Shown here: positions 9,658-19,635 of the stretch, one piece after another
How the letters are laid out: the number at the start of each line of letters is the position of its first letter
How positions within the stretch are numbered: position 1 is the first letter of the stretch
DNA from: Hyphomicrobiales bacterium
Lineage (GTDB): Bacteria > Pseudomonadota > Alphaproteobacteria > Rhizobiales > Beijerinckiaceae
Length of the DNA: 64,000 nt
Reading direction: 5' to 3'
Assembly (NCBI GenBank): GCA_930633525.1
Contig: CAKNFP010000001.1
Location: 2,086,001-2,150,000, forward strand
Program-made: the position numbers and the translations under genes
The notes under the pieces: model-generated
The model's database searches: none
What the model was told of the DNA's origin: nothing
The model's input: the letters and a program-made list of their open reading frames with translations, nothing else

Positions 9658-9689
9658 AAAAAAAGGTAATGCTCTATCACTGCACCACC
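9658..9689 (-). terminator. Rho-independent terminator of clpP
   Basis: On the minus strand: an 8-bp stem GGTGGTGC/GCATTACC (two G-U pairs) with a 9-base loop, followed by seven Ts, about 135 bases after the clpP stop. It suggests clpP and clpX are at least partly separate transcripts. Confidence 0.75.
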
Positions 9690-9824
9690 AAAATCGATCA
9701 GACCCCACCTAGTCCAAGGCACATGCAAACATGAGGCCGCCGCGCGATCAATAGGAGGCGGACACCTTGCCGCATATCCACATCACAGCTTTTGAAAGCG
9801 CATACGACGGCCAAATGGCCGAAA

Positions 9825-10448
9825 TCAGGCATCCGAATCCGCGCGCTTCACCTGGACCTGATCGATCAAACCGAACTCCCGCGCGGCATCGGCGGTCATG
9901 AAATTGTCACGCTCAAGCGCCTGCTCGATCGCGGCAATATCCCGGCCCGTGTGCTTCACATAAATTTCATTGAGGCGCCGGCGCAGGGCTTCAATCTCGC
10001 GGGCATGGATCAGGATGTCGGTCGCCTGCCCCTGAAATCCGCCAGACGGCTGGTGCACCATGATTCGCGCGTTCGGTAGCGCAAAACGCTGTCCGGGCTC
10101 TCCCGCCGCCAGAAGCAGCGATCCCATCGACGCAGCCTGGCCGACGCAGAGCGTTGAAATGGGACAACGGATGAACTGCATCGTGTCATAGATGGACAGC
10201 CCCGACGTCACGACACCGCCCGGCGAATTGATATAGAAGGAGATTTCCTTCTTAGGATTGTCGCCTTCAAGGAACAGGAGCTGCGCGACGATCAGCGATG
10301 CTGAATAATCCTCGACGGGGCCTGTAAGGAAAATAATCCGCTCGCGCAGCAGCCGCGAGTAAATGTCGAACGCGCGCTCACCGCGGTTCGATTGCTCGAC
10401 AACCATCGGCACGAGGGTGTTGTTGTAGACCTCAAACGGATCCCGCAT
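9825..10448 (-). CDS. clpP: ATP-dependent Clp protease proteolytic subunit ClpP
   Basis: A 207-residue serine peptidase that forms the tetradecameric barrel of ClpXP and ClpAP. The catalytic triad is visible: Ser107 in GQAASMGS, His132 in MVHQPSGG and Asp181 in ERDNFM. The length and the short N-terminal stretch ([21 protein letters not shown]) are normal for the housekeeping paralogue. It sits between tig and clpX in the conserved order tig-clpP-clpX-lon. The leader upstream contains two GATCGC inverted repeats, annotated separately. Confidence 0.97.
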   Translation of the reverse strand: MRDPFEVYNNTLVPMVVEQSNRGERAFDIYSRLLRERIIFLTGPVEDYSASLIVAQLLFLEGDNPKKEISFYINSPGGVVTSGLSIYDTMQFIRCPISTLCVGQAASMGSLLLAAGEPGQRFALPNARIMVHQPSGGFQGQATDILIHAREIEALRRRLNEIYVKHTGRDIAAIEQALERDNFMTADAAREFGLIDQVQVKRADSDA

Positions 10449-10464
10449 GGCAGATCAGTCTCCT

Positions 10465-10557
10465 TGATCGCCGGAATTATTCCATGGCGATCATTAACAG
10501 ATGGTCGTTGGGAGCGGCACGCGCCCTGGCCGATCGCATCCTGTTGAATGGCGATCG
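10465..10557. repeat. Two GATCGC inverted repeats in the clpP leader
   Basis: TGATCGCC (10465-10472) is perfectly inverted as GGCGATCA (10486-10493). A second pair, CGATCGCAT (10531-10539) with ATGGCGATCG (10548-10557), shares the same core and has one bulge. They lie in the roughly 180-base gap between tig and clpP, so they could be operators or mRNA hairpins. No known regulator is assigned. Confidence 0.45.
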
Positions 10558-10559
10558 AA

Positions 10560-10583
10560 GGTTGGCCGGTTCGCCCCGGCCAA
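10560..10583 (-). other. Perfect hairpin after tig
   Basis: GTTGGCCGG and CCGGCCAAC form a perfect 9-bp stem with a 6-base loop, 43 bases beyond the tig stop. There is no T run, so it may stabilise the 3' end or act as a weak or Rho-assisted terminator. Confidence 0.5.
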
Positions 10584-10626
10584 CACCAGATATGCTTCCG
10601 GATGGGATCCGCAAGCGGCAGGCGGC

Positions 10627-12063
10627 TCAGGCGCCGTCCTTCTTCTTGGCACGCGAAGCCTTCTTCGGAGCGGCCTTGCCCTCCTCCTTCGCGCCCTTCG
10701 CCTCGTCGCCCTCGGATTCGCTCTCTTCGTCGGCGAACAGAGCCTCACGAGACACGACGTTATCCGTCACGGACACCTGCGACAGAATGTGGTCGACAAC
10801 CTTCTCCTCGAAGATCGGCGCACGCACTTCCGCCAGGGCCTGCGGGTTCTTGCGGTAGTAGTCCCACACCAGCTTCTCCTGGCCGGGGAACTGGCGGGCA
10901 CGCTCGACAACGGCCTGCGTGACCTCGTCGTCGGAGACCTTCACCGCAGCCTGTTCACCGATCTCGGCCAGCACGAGGCCAAGGCGCACGCGGCGTTCGG
11001 CGATGCGCTGATACTCCGCCTTCGCCTCATCCTCGGTCGTCTCGTCATCCGCGAAGGTACGGCCGGTCTGCTTCATGTCGTTCTCGACCTGCCGCCACAC
11101 GCCCGCGAATTCCTGCTCAACGAGGCTCGAAGGCAGGTCGAAATCGTACTTCGCGTCGAGCGCGTCGAGCAGCACCTTCTTCACCTTGCGGCGAGACTGC
11201 GCCGTGTAGTCGCGCTCGATGCTCGTCCGGACCGCTTCCTTGAGCTTGTCGAGGCTTTCGAGGCCGAAACCCTTCGCGAAGTCCTCGTCCACCGTCACTT
11301 CGGCGGCGGCGGCCAGTTCCTTCACCTTCACTGCGAAGCTCGCCGCCTTGCCGGCCAGGTGCTTGGCGGGATATTCGTCGGGGAAGGTCGCGCTCACAGT
11401 CACGTCATCGCCAGCCTTGGCGCCGACCAGTTGCTCCTCGAATCCCGGGATGAACCCGCCGGAGCCGATCTCGACCTGGACGCCTTCGCTGGAGCCGCCC
11501 TCGAAGGCCTCGCCGTCGATGGTGCCCACGAAATCAATCGTCACACGGTCGCCGGTCGCGGCGGCTTCGCCTTCGGGCTTAGCCACGAAGGCGCGGTTCT
11601 GGCGCGCCATGCGCGTCAGCGCTTCGTCCACTTCCGCGTCCGTCACTTCGGCTGTCTCGCGCGTGATCGCGATGTCGGACAGGTCCTTGAGCTGGAAGGC
11701 GGGCAGGATTTCGAGCGCGACGGTATAGGCCAGGTCGCCCTTGGCCTCCATAACGGCCTCGACCTCGTCCTTGTCCTCGGAGAGGGTCACCTTCGGCTCG
11801 TTGGCAAGCTTGAGGGAATTGTCCTCAATGATCTTGCGATTGGCTTCATTGACGGTGTTTTGAACAACGTCCGCCATAACCGCGCGGCCATACAGCTTGC
11901 GCAGATGGGCCATGGGGACCTTGCCAGGACGGAAGCCGTTGATGCGGACCCTGTCCTTCAGGCCAGACAGCTCGCCTGCCAGCTTGGTCTCCAGCTCGGC
12001 GGCCGGAACCACCACCTTGAACTCGCGTTTCAGACCATCGGCCCGGGTTTGCGTCGCCTGCAT
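10627..12063 (-). CDS. tig: Trigger factor, ribosome-associated chaperone and prolyl isomerase
   Basis: A 478-residue chaperone that binds at the ribosome exit tunnel. The N-terminal ribosome-binding domain has the signature [17 protein letters not shown] near residues 43-59. The FKBP-like prolyl isomerase domain ([20 protein letters not shown]) spans about 165-245. A long helical substrate-cradle C-terminal domain follows, ending in a Lys/Glu/Ala-rich tail. The frame is open upstream, but that extension translates tRNA-Leu, so the ATG at 12063 ([10 protein letters not shown]) is the real start. It may be co-transcribed with the tRNA-Leu 77 bases upstream. Confidence 0.96.
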   Translation of the reverse strand: MQATQTRADGLKREFKVVVPAAELETKLAGELSGLKDRVRINGFRPGKVPMAHLRKLYGRAVMADVVQNTVNEANRKIIEDNSLKLANEPKVTLSEDKDEVEAVMEAKGDLAYTVALEILPAFQLKDLSDIAITRETAEVTDAEVDEALTRMARQNRAFVAKPEGEAAATGDRVTIDFVGTIDGEAFEGGSSEGVQVEIGSGGFIPGFEEQLVGAKAGDDVTVSATFPDEYPAKHLAGKAASFAVKVKELAAAAEVTVDEDFAKGFGLESLDKLKEAVRTSIERDYTAQSRRKVKKVLLDALDAKYDFDLPSSLVEQEFAGVWRQVENDMKQTGRTFADDETTEDEAKAEYQRIAERRVRLGLVLAEIGEQAAVKVSDDEVTQAVVERARQFPGQEKLVWDYYRKNPQALAEVRAPIFEEKVVDHILSQVSVTDNVVSREALFADEESESEGDEAKGAKEEGKAAPKKASRAKKKDGA

Positions 12064-12140
12064 TGTCACAGCTTCTCGAAAATTCGTGTGCTTCTGATGG
12101 CCCCTCAGGATAGGCGATGATACGGGGAGCGATGTGGCTT

Positions 12141-12225
12141 TGGTGCGGGCGAAGGGACTCGAACCCCCACGACTTTCGTCACTGGAACCTAAATCCAGCG
12201 CGTCTACCAGTTCCGCCACGCCCGC
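12141..12225 (-). tRNA. tRNA-Leu (anticodon TAG)
   Basis: An 85-nt class II tRNA on the minus strand. The acceptor stem is GCGGGCG/CGCCCGC, the anticodon stem CTGGA/TCCAG encloses loop TTTAGGT (anticodon TAG), a variable arm TGACGAAAGTCG is present, and the T-arm is GGTTCGAGTCC. The 3' CCA is encoded (12141-12143). Confidence 0.96.
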
Positions 12226-12462
12226 GCGGGCCCCGCAGCATGCCTGCCCATCAGGACGCGGCTCTATATCATGACAAAGCCCGGTTGCAGCAAAAAAATG
12301 TCATCACATTGTCCGCCAGGGGCGCAAGCTGCGCCAGTCAAGACCCGCGCCAGCCGCCAGAGCGCTGGAATACAGGCGAAAACCCTGAAACTCTCAAGCA
12401 GTTCGTCAATCTTTGTGCCAGATGGTGGCGCATTCCCACCGGGTGAACTTTGGAAACGTCCG

Positions 12463-13947
12463 ATGCCGGCAGACCCATCAGAATCGACGCGCGCAATTGT
12501 CTCCCCGTCCAGCTTTACAGAATTTACGCGACGGCGGTTTCTCCAGGGAGGCCTGGCGGCGACCATTCTGGTGCGTGCGGCTGACGCCAGCGCGGAGGAT
12601 GCCGGTGAAACCTCCCGTCCCGCCTCGCCTCCGACAACGCCGTCACCTGAACGCGTGGCCCCGGCGGGCAACATGCAGCGCCTGCGCGCAGCGGAAGCAT
12701 CCTGGCAACTCAAGCCCTCGGGGGATGCGACCAAATTGTGGTGCTTCGAGGAGACTTCGCCCGGTCCTCTTGTGCGGGTCAAGAAGGGTCAGGAACTCGC
12801 GATAAAGCTGGAAAACGGGATTTCGCAACCGATCACTCTGCACTGGCATGGCTTACGCGTGCCGAACCGGTTCGACGGCGTTGGAGGGCTGACCGAGGAG
12901 CCTCTCGCACCCGGGGCGAGCCGCGAGATCCGCTTTACGCCGCGCGACGCCGGCACCTACTGGTATCGCTCCATGGTCCCGGCCACGGCCGCCGAACAGA
13001 CCGAGCGCGGCCTCTACGGCGTTCTTGTGGTTGACGAGGAAGAGCCCCCGGCCGTGGATGCCGATCTCGCGATCGTGCTCGACGACTGGGCGCTGAGCGA
13101 TGACAATCAGATCCGTCCAGGGTTCGGCTCGGTCGAAGACGTCGGCTCGGTCGGCAGGCTCGGCAATTGGCTGACCGTGAACAGCCAGGCCGCACCGGAG
13201 ACTTTCGCGATCGCCCCCGGTGGGCGGATACGCCTGCGCCTTCTCAACGCGGCCAATGCTCGCCCAATCAGTCTGCGCTTCGAGAAATTCACCGTCGAAG
13301 TCATCGCCCTCGACGGCCAACCCGCCGAACCCTTCCCGCCGGCCCGCGACACCCTCGCGCTCTTGCCCGGCAACCGGGCGGATCTGATTCTGCGCGTCGC
13401 CCCGGAAGTCGGGATCGCGGGTAGCATCGTGGCCGTTCTTGGTCCGGGCTTGCCGCTGCTCACCATCAAGACCGAGGGCGCCCCCTCTCCTAACGCCAAG
13501 GCGGGTGATATAAAGCTATCCGGGAGCAATCTTCCGGAAGTCATTGATCTTGCATCGGCTTTGCGTATCGATCTCGTGCTTGAAGGCGGTGTTGCCGCCG
13601 GCTTGTCGCCACCGAGCGATATGTCTCGGATCTGGCGCGTCAACGGCATCGCCTTCACCGATGCCCGCAAGCCTCTCTTTTCGTCCGGGCAGGGGAAGCC
13701 CGTGGTGCTCAGCTTGATCAACAAGACTGAGTTCCTGCAGGCACTCCATCTCCATGGCCACACGGCACGCCTTCTGCACGCCCTTGATGACGGCTGGGAG
13801 CCCTATTGGCAGGACACGATCGCCGTCCTAGCCGGTCGCACTGTCCGTGTCGCCTTCGTCACCGAAGGCTCTGGCCGGTGGATGATCAGCTCCGCGATCC
13901 TCGATCGCCTTGGTGGCGGCCTGGCGACCTGGTTTGAGGTGACCTGA
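12463..13947 (+). CDS. Multicopper-oxidase-fold exported protein with most copper ligands lost (FtsP/SufI-like)
   Basis: A 494-residue three-cupredoxin-domain protein with a twin-arginine signal (TRRRFLQGG, residues 22-30), so it is exported folded. The first copper motif HWHG is kept (near residue 127). The second, normally WYHSH, is WYRSM. The third keeps HLHGH but has Gln in place of the preceding type 1 His. The last, normally HCHIxxH, reads SSAILDR, so the type 1 Cys and several type 2/3 His are gone. Laccase-type oxidation is therefore unlikely; a structural role as in the cell-division protein FtsP/SufI is one possibility. The ATG at 12463 is chosen because it places the Tat motif near the N-terminus. 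Confidence 0.85.
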   Translation: MPADPSESTRAIVSPSSFTEFTRRRFLQGGLAATILVRAADASAEDAGETSRPASPPTTPSPERVAPAGNMQRLRAAEASWQLKPSGDATKLWCFEETSPGPLVRVKKGQELAIKLENGISQPITLHWHGLRVPNRFDGVGGLTEEPLAPGASREIRFTPRDAGTYWYRSMVPATAAEQTERGLYGVLVVDEEEPPAVDADLAIVLDDWALSDDNQIRPGFGSVEDVGSVGRLGNWLTVNSQAAPETFAIAPGGRIRLRLLNAANARPISLRFEKFTVEVIALDGQPAEPFPPARDTLALLPGNRADLILRVAPEVGIAGSIVAVLGPGLPLLTIKTEGAPSPNAKAGDIKLSGSNLPEVIDLASALRIDLVLEGGVAAGLSPPSDMSRIWRVNGIAFTDARKPLFSSGQGKPVVLSLINKTEFLQALHLHGHTARLLHALDDGWEPYWQDTIAVLAGRTVRVAFVTEGSGRWMISSAILDRLGGGLATWFEVT

Positions 13948-13952
13948 GGTCT

Positions 13953-15464
13953 TTACGACCGGCTGCTGTGCTCAAGGAGACGCTTGAGCACAGTGGGCAA
14001 GGTCTCAGGCAGGTCCTCGGCGATGAGGCCTGGACCAAAGGCGCGCGCCGCCGCCCCGTGCAGCCAGACGCCGGCCGCCGCGGCCTCGCGTCCGGGCATG
14101 CCCTGCGCCAGAAGTCCCGTGATGAAGCCGGCAAGGACATCGCCGGTCCCCGCGGTCGCCAGCCAGGGCGTGCCATTGTCATTGATGATCGCCCGTCCAT
14201 CGGGCGTCGCGATCACCGTATCGGCGCCCTTGAGGACAATGACGGCGCCGGTGTGGCGCGCCGCCGCGACGGCGCGCTGAAGCTTCGACGGAGCTTCAGC
14301 AATATCGCGCATAACACTGAAAAGACGAGAGAACTCGCCATCATGCGGCGTCAGGACAGTTGGCGCCGCGTTGGCACGGATGAGTGATGACAGGGCGGCG
14401 AGGCCAGTCGCGTCATCAAGAGCAAAGCTCGTCAGCCCGTCGGCGTCGATGACAAGCGCCCGGCCCGCCTCAGCCGCAACCGATATCAGCCCGCGTGTAT
14501 TCTCACCGACACCTGCGCCCGGCCCGATCGCCAGGGCATTGAGACGTTCGTCGGCGAGCAGGGCCTTGAGACCTTCGGGACCATCGACCGACCGCAGCAT
14601 GATGGCCGTGAGATGGGCAGCATTCACCGCCAAAGCCGCCTGAGGCGAGGCGACGGTAACAAGCCCGGCCCCAGCACGCAGCGCTGCCCGCGCGGAGAGC
14701 CTGGCCGCGCCCGTGGTGGCAATACCGCCAGATACGACAACCGCATGCCCTCGCCCGTATTTGTGCCCGGCAGCCTCCGGCCGGTGATACGCCGGCAGCC
14801 ACAGCCCAGGGGCATTCGCGGCATAAGGTGAGGCAAGCGCGGTGATGGTCTCGTCACTGATGCCGATGTCGGCGACGGTAACGGACCCACAGTGCAACCT
14901 GCCCGGCAACAGGAGATGGCCGGGCTTGCGCCGTGCGAAGGTCACCGTCTCATGCGCCATGACGGCGATCCCGCGCACCGCGCCGGTATCTCCATCGATT
15001 CCGGATGGAATATCGGCCGAAACCACATGGGCCTTCGACGCGTTGATCGCTCCTATGGCGGCCGCCGCCTCCCCGTCCAGATCGCGTGAAAGGCCGGTCC
15101 CGAACAGAGCATCCACGATGAGCGCCGCACCCGCGAGATCCATGGCGGCGAGGGGGCTGACCTCCCCGCTCCAGGTACCGGCCGCCCAGGCCGCATCTCC
15201 GCGAAGCGTTTCCCGTGAGCCGAGCAGATGAAGCGAGACCCGATAGCCTTCTTCGGCGAGGATCCGGGCAGCGACGAAACCATCGCCGCCGTTGTTGCCG
15301 GGGCCGCAGACGATAACGACGCGTCGCCCCGCGGGCACGCATTCGGCGGCCCGGTGAGCGACGGCCCGCCCTGCCCGCTCCATCAGCTCCCAACCAGGCA
15401 CCCCTGCGCCGATCGTGCGCTGATCGGCCTCGCGCACCGCAGCGTTGGTGAGGATCTCGTACAT
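13953..15464 (-). CDS. nnr: Bifunctional NAD(P)HX epimerase / ADP-dependent NAD(P)HX dehydratase
   Basis: A 503-residue metabolite-repair enzyme that restores hydrated NADH and NADPH. The N-terminal YjeF_N epimerase domain carries VVIVCGPGNNGGDG near residues 50-60. The C-terminal ribokinase-like dehydratase domain (about 225-500) has the GTGDVLAG nucleotide-binding and catalytic motif near 440. Two ATGs are adjacent; the second (15464) has better spacing to the GAGG site. Its position next to glnB-glnA is common in Hyphomicrobiales. It converges on the oxidase-like gene with only five bases between stops. Confidence 0.94.
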   Translation of the reverse strand: MYEILTNAAVREADQRTIGAGVPGWELMERAGRAVAHRAAECVPAGRRVVIVCGPGNNGGDGFVAARILAEEGYRVSLHLLGSRETLRGDAAWAAGTWSGEVSPLAAMDLAGAALIVDALFGTGLSRDLDGEAAAAIGAINASKAHVVSADIPSGIDGDTGAVRGIAVMAHETVTFARRKPGHLLLPGRLHCGSVTVADIGISDETITALASPYAANAPGLWLPAYHRPEAAGHKYGRGHAVVVSGGIATTGAARLSARAALRAGAGLVTVASPQAALAVNAAHLTAIMLRSVDGPEGLKALLADERLNALAIGPGAGVGENTRGLISVAAEAGRALVIDADGLTSFALDDATGLAALSSLIRANAAPTVLTPHDGEFSRLFSVMRDIAEAPSKLQRAVAAARHTGAVIVLKGADTVIATPDGRAIINDNGTPWLATAGTGDVLAGFITGLLAQGMPGREAAAAGVWLHGAAARAFGPGLIAEDLPETLPTVLKRLLEHSSRS

Positions 15465-16144
<680 letters not shown>

Positions 16145-16210
16145 TCTGAAACAACCTGCGAGCGCCGCGAGCGCGGGTTAATGACGTTTGTGCAACACGA
16201 GGAACGAATG

Positions 16211-17620
16211 ATGAAGAGCGCCCAGGATGTGCTGAAGGCGATCAAAGAGCAGGACATCAAATACGTCGATTTCCGCTTTACCGACCCGCGCGGCAAGTGG
16301 CAGCACGTCACATTTGACGTGTCGATGATCGACGAGGAAATCTTCGCCGAAGGCACCATGTTCGATGGCTCGTCGATCGCCGGCTGGAAGGCCATCAACG
16401 AGTCGGACATGCTCTTGATGCCCGATCCGACCACGGCCCAGCTCGACCCGTTCTTCGCAGCTCCCACACTGTCGATCGTCTGCGACATTCTGGAGCCGAC
16501 CACTGGCGAATCCTACAGCCGTGATCCGCGCGGAATCGCAAAGAAGGCCGAGGCCTTCCTGCAGTCGACCAAGATCGGCGACACGATCTTCGTCGGCCCA
16601 GAGGCCGAGTTCTTCGTATTTGACGACGTGCGTTTCTCCTCGACGCCCTACAACACCGGCTTCAAGCTGGATGCCACCGAGCTGCCGACGAACGGCGACA
16701 CGGAATATGAAGGTGGCAACATGGGCCATCGCATTCCGGTGAAGGGTGGCTACTTCCCGGTTCCGCCGCTCGACAGCGCCCAGGACATGCGCGGCGAGAT
16801 GCTCGCGGCCATGGCCTCCATGGGCGTGAAGGTCGAGAAGCACCACCATGAGGTGGCCTCCGCGCAGCACGAACTCGGCATGAAGTTCGACACGCTGACG
16901 CACATGGGCGATCAGATGCAGATCTACAAATACTGCATCCACAACGTCGCCAACAGCTACGGCAAGTCGGCGACCTTCATGCCGAAGCCGGTCTATGGCG
17001 ACAACGGCTCGGGCATGCACGTCCACCAGTCGATCTGGAAGGATGGCAAGCCGGTCTTCGCTGGCAACAAATATGCCGACCTCAGCCAGGAATGCCTGTG
17101 GTACATCGGCGGCATCATCAAGCACGCCAAGGCCATCAACGCCTTCACCAACCCGTCGACGAACTCCTACAAGCGTCTCGTCCCGGGCTTCGAAGCGCCT
17201 GTGCTGCTCGCCTATTCCTCGCGCAACCGCTCGGCGTCCTGCCGTATCCCGTGGACGGCTTCGCCCAAGGCCAAGCGCGTCGAAATCCGCTTCCCCGACC
17301 CGACCGCAAATCCGTATCTGTGCTTTGCGGCGCTGCTGATGGCCGGCCTCGACGGCATCATCAACAAGATCGATCCGGGAGCGGCCATGGACAAGGACCT
17401 GTACGACCTGCCGCCGCGTGAGCTGAAGAAGATCCCGACCGTGTCGGCGAGCCTGCGCGAAGCGCTCGGCCATGTCGACAAGGACCGCGCCTTCCTGAAG
17501 GCCGGCGGCGTCTTCACGGACGAATTCATCGACTCCTATATCGAGCTCAAGATGCAGGACGTGATCCGCTTCGAGCACACGCCGCATCCGGTCGAGTTCG
17601 ACATGTACTACAGCGTCTGA
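16211..17620 (+). CDS. glnA: Glutamine synthetase, type I
   Basis: A 469-residue dodecameric enzyme that makes glutamine from glutamate, ammonia and ATP. The signature FDGSSIAGW lies near residues 49-57, the ATP-binding [12 protein letters not shown] near 260-275, and the adenylylation Tyr in DLYDLPP near 397, so it is a GSI-beta enzyme controlled by GlnE. The ATG at 16211 (second of two adjacent ATGs) is seven bases after GAGGA and gives the usual 469-residue length. A T-tailed terminator follows. Confidence 0.97.
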   Translation: MKSAQDVLKAIKEQDIKYVDFRFTDPRGKWQHVTFDVSMIDEEIFAEGTMFDGSSIAGWKAINESDMLLMPDPTTAQLDPFFAAPTLSIVCDILEPTTGESYSRDPRGIAKKAEAFLQSTKIGDTIFVGPEAEFFVFDDVRFSSTPYNTGFKLDATELPTNGDTEYEGGNMGHRIPVKGGYFPVPPLDSAQDMRGEMLAAMASMGVKVEKHHHEVASAQHELGMKFDTLTHMGDQMQIYKYCIHNVANSYGKSATFMPKPVYGDNGSGMHVHQSIWKDGKPVFAGNKYADLSQECLWYIGGIIKHAKAINAFTNPSTNSYKRLVPGFEAPVLLAYSSRNRSASCRIPWTASPKAKRVEIRFPDPTANPYLCFAALLMAGLDGIINKIDPGAAMDKDLYDLPPRELKKIPTVSASLREALGHVDKDRAFLKAGGVFTDEFIDSYIELKMQDVIRFEHTPHPVEFDMYYSV

Positions 17621-17670
17621 TCGCTGCTGATATGGCGGGATGAAATGCCCGTCATCATCGTGGATGTCAG

Positions 17671-17698
17671 AAGGCCGGGGCTCGCTCCGGCCTTTTTC
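17671..17698 (+). terminator. Rho-independent terminator of glnBA
   Basis: A stem AGGCCGG/CCGGCCT with an 8-base loop and five Ts, about 50 bases after the glnA stop. Confidence 0.85.
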
Positions 17699-17767
17699 GT
17701 CGGTGGCAGCCTTTGCGGTTGACCCCGGCATGGCCCATGCCTATTCCGCTTCCCAGCGGGAGGAACC

Positions 17768-18751
17768 ATGCTGAAGCGCGTTCTTCGTTCAATCGGTTGG
17801 CTTGTTGGAGCGGGCGCGGCCGATCATTTCGCCACGCGCAACGAGTTCAAGGATCTCGGCGCTCGCGTCGCGCGTATCGAGCGACTTCTCGAAACCCTCG
17901 CCGAGCACAGCGCTGGACAGGTCGAGCAGGCCCAGGCACAACGCTTTCTGCAGGAGAAGACCTGTGCGGAACTGGCCTATCTGAACGGCCTCATGCGCGT
18001 GGTCTCCACTGACATCGTGAATGCCAGCGCCGGCCGGCCGATCCTCGGGGCGAAGACGAACACGTTTTCGCAGAATTATGAGGACGCGATCCTCGCGGCG
18101 ATTTTCGAACGGGTCGGCGCCGGGCAGAAGCGTTTCCTCGAGATCGGCGTGGGCGATGGTACCGAGAACAATACCCGTCTCCTGCTGGAACTCGGGTGGC
18201 GCGGCGCCTGGGTGGAATGTGATCCAGCGGCCGTGGCCGCGATAAAGCACAGACTAGCCGACTATCTGGCTGACGGCAGGCTTATCCTGATCGAGGAAGC
18301 CATCACCGCCGAGACGGTCGAGGAGGTAGTCGGCCGCTGCGGCTTGTCGGGCGAGATCGATTTTCTGTCCCTCGACATCGACATGAACACGTCCCACGTC
18401 TGGCGCGCGATGGCCCTCCGAGCCCGCGTTGCCTGCCTGGAATATAACGCGAGCTTCCCGCCCGAGATCGAGTTCGAGGTCGCATACAACCCCAGCTCCG
18501 CCTGGGAAGGCTCGAGCTATTTCGGTGCCTCATTGCTCTCCCTCGACAAGATCGGCAGGGAGAAGGGCATGGCGCTCGTGGGCTGCGACCTCATGGGTAT
18601 CAACGCCTTTTTCGTGCGCCAAGACCTCGCTGACGCTCATTTCCCCGGCCCTCATTCGGCCGTCGCCCATTATCAGCCGCCGCGCTACGCCCTTGCCGGC
18701 TCACGCGGGCACCCCCGCGCGGCGGGCCGCTTCGCTCGCGCCAACGGCTAA
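17768..18751 (+). CDS. Probable SAM-dependent methyltransferase, FkbM-like
   Basis: A 327-residue protein. A short coiled coil (about residues 28-70) is followed by a Rossmann methyltransferase-like domain: motif I FLEIGVGDGTENN near 122-134, an acidic ribose-binding residue in AWVECDP near 148, and motif IV-like FLSLDIDMN near 200. The layout resembles FkbM-type methyltransferases and surface-glycan-associated methyltransferases, but the substrate is not evident. No membrane segment is convincing. It stands alone after the glnBA terminator, and the Arg/Pro-rich C-terminus (from about 305) is not conserved-looking. Confidence 0.6.
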   Translation: MLKRVLRSIGWLVGAGAADHFATRNEFKDLGARVARIERLLETLAEHSAGQVEQAQAQRFLQEKTCAELAYLNGLMRVVSTDIVNASAGRPILGAKTNTFSQNYEDAILAAIFERVGAGQKRFLEIGVGDGTENNTRLLLELGWRGAWVECDPAAVAAIKHRLADYLADGRLILIEEAITAETVEEVVGRCGLSGEIDFLSLDIDMNTSHVWRAMALRARVACLEYNASFPPEIEFEVAYNPSSAWEGSSYFGASLLSLDKIGREKGMALVGCDLMGINAFFVRQDLADAHFPGPHSAVAHYQPPRYALAGSRGHPRAAGRFARANG

Positions 18752-18838
18752 GGGAATTTTTGGGACGGCGGGAATCATCGCCACCAAGGAACAAACCACA
18801 AGGTCGCGCTTTAGGTGGATGAAACCCCGGAGCCGGCC

Positions 18839-19381
18839 ATGCACCCAGACATTCTCGATCAGTTCGTACGTCTCGGAGCGGCGACCTTGATCGGCATGAT
18901 CATCGGTCTCAACCGTGATCTTGAAAACAAGCCAACCGGTGTGCGGACGCTCGGTCTCGTCGGGCTTGCGACGGCTCTCGTCACGATCGGCACCCTCGAG
19001 TTCGAGCCGTTGAAAGATCATCCCGACGCGCTCAGCCGTGTCGTCCAGGGGCTGATCCAGGGCATATTGACGGGCATCGGCTTTATCGGTGCCGGCGCTA
19101 TCCTGCGCGATCGGAACACCGGCTCCATCCATGGACTGACGACAGCAGCCTCTGTCTGGGTGACCGCTGCTGCCGGTATCATATGTGGTCTCGGCAACTG
19201 GCCTCTGGTGGTCACCGCCGTCGTGGTCGCGATGGTTCTCCTGATCTCGGGCCGCGCCATCGAGGCGGCTGTCGAACGCTGTCTCGGGCGCGCCTCCGCA
19301 CGCCGGGCGGCCAAACAAGGCGTCGTGGAGCCGCCTATTCCCGAAAGCAACAACGATAGCCACGAAAAAGACGATCGCTGA
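18839..19381 (+). CDS. MgtC/SapB family membrane protein
   Basis: A 180-residue inner-membrane protein with about four or five transmembrane segments. The MgtC signature is present: RLGAATLIGMIIGLNRDLENKPTG, then RTLGLVGLATALVT, then GIGFIGAGAILR and GLTTAASVWVTAAAGI. The family is linked to growth under low magnesium and to regulation of membrane transport. It lacks the C-terminal ACT-like domain of Salmonella MgtC. The ATG at 18839 sits six bases after CGGAG; an in-frame GTG lies further upstream. Confidence 0.88.
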   Translation: MHPDILDQFVRLGAATLIGMIIGLNRDLENKPTGVRTLGLVGLATALVTIGTLEFEPLKDHPDALSRVVQGLIQGILTGIGFIGAGAILRDRNTGSIHGLTTAASVWVTAAAGIICGLGNWPLVVTAVVVAMVLLISGRAIEAAVERCLGRASARRAAKQGVVEPPIPESNNDSHEKDDR

Positions 19382-19419
19382 ACTCTCCGTTGCCGACCCG
19401 GAAGCGGCCTTTAATCGCG

Positions 19420-19635
19420 CTAAAAGAACAACAGCAGCGCGGTCGCGGCGCAGGCACTGGCAGAGAGCCATGCCAGAAGCGCAAAGATCTCGGCACTGAA
19501 CTCGCGAACAGGCCGCTGAAGATCCATGTCGCCAGCTACATCATCGGACCACGTGATCGCCCGCGGGCCCGATCCGATCCGTTTTGTTCTCTTACTGATA
19601 TGGCGCGTCGAATTCATCATGACGAACGAGAGCAC
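19420..19635 (-). CDS. Small hypothetical membrane protein
   Basis: A 71-residue frame starting at GTG (19635), eight bases after a perfect AAGGAGG; that site is the main argument for reality. The C-terminal 23 residues (AEIFALLAWLSASACAATALLLFF) form one transmembrane helix ending at the C-terminus, a tail-anchored arrangement. The N-terminal half is basic (RHISKRTKR). Function is unknown. It converges on the mgtC-like gene 38 bases away. If translation begins at the internal ATGs, the product would be 65-66 residues. Confidence 0.5.
   Translation of the reverse strand: MLSFVMMNSTRHISKRTKRIGSGPRAITWSDDVAGDMDLQRPVREFSAEIFALLAWLSASACAATALLLFF

Noticed and set aside
10501..12120. Long plus-strand open frame of about 540 codons opposite tig
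   Set aside because: It is antisense to a well-supported gene, with Leu/Arg/His-rich composition typical of GC-rich shadow frames. The same applies to the long frames opposite lon (5361-6458, 6585-7718), glnA (16178-17731), sufC/sufD (27927-29552), the NifS-type desulfurase (30742-32418) and rne (46571-47926).
12064..12219. N-terminal extension of trigger factor beginning [13 protein letters not shown]
   Set aside because: This peptide is the translation of tRNA-Leu on the same strand. The true start is the ATG at 12063.
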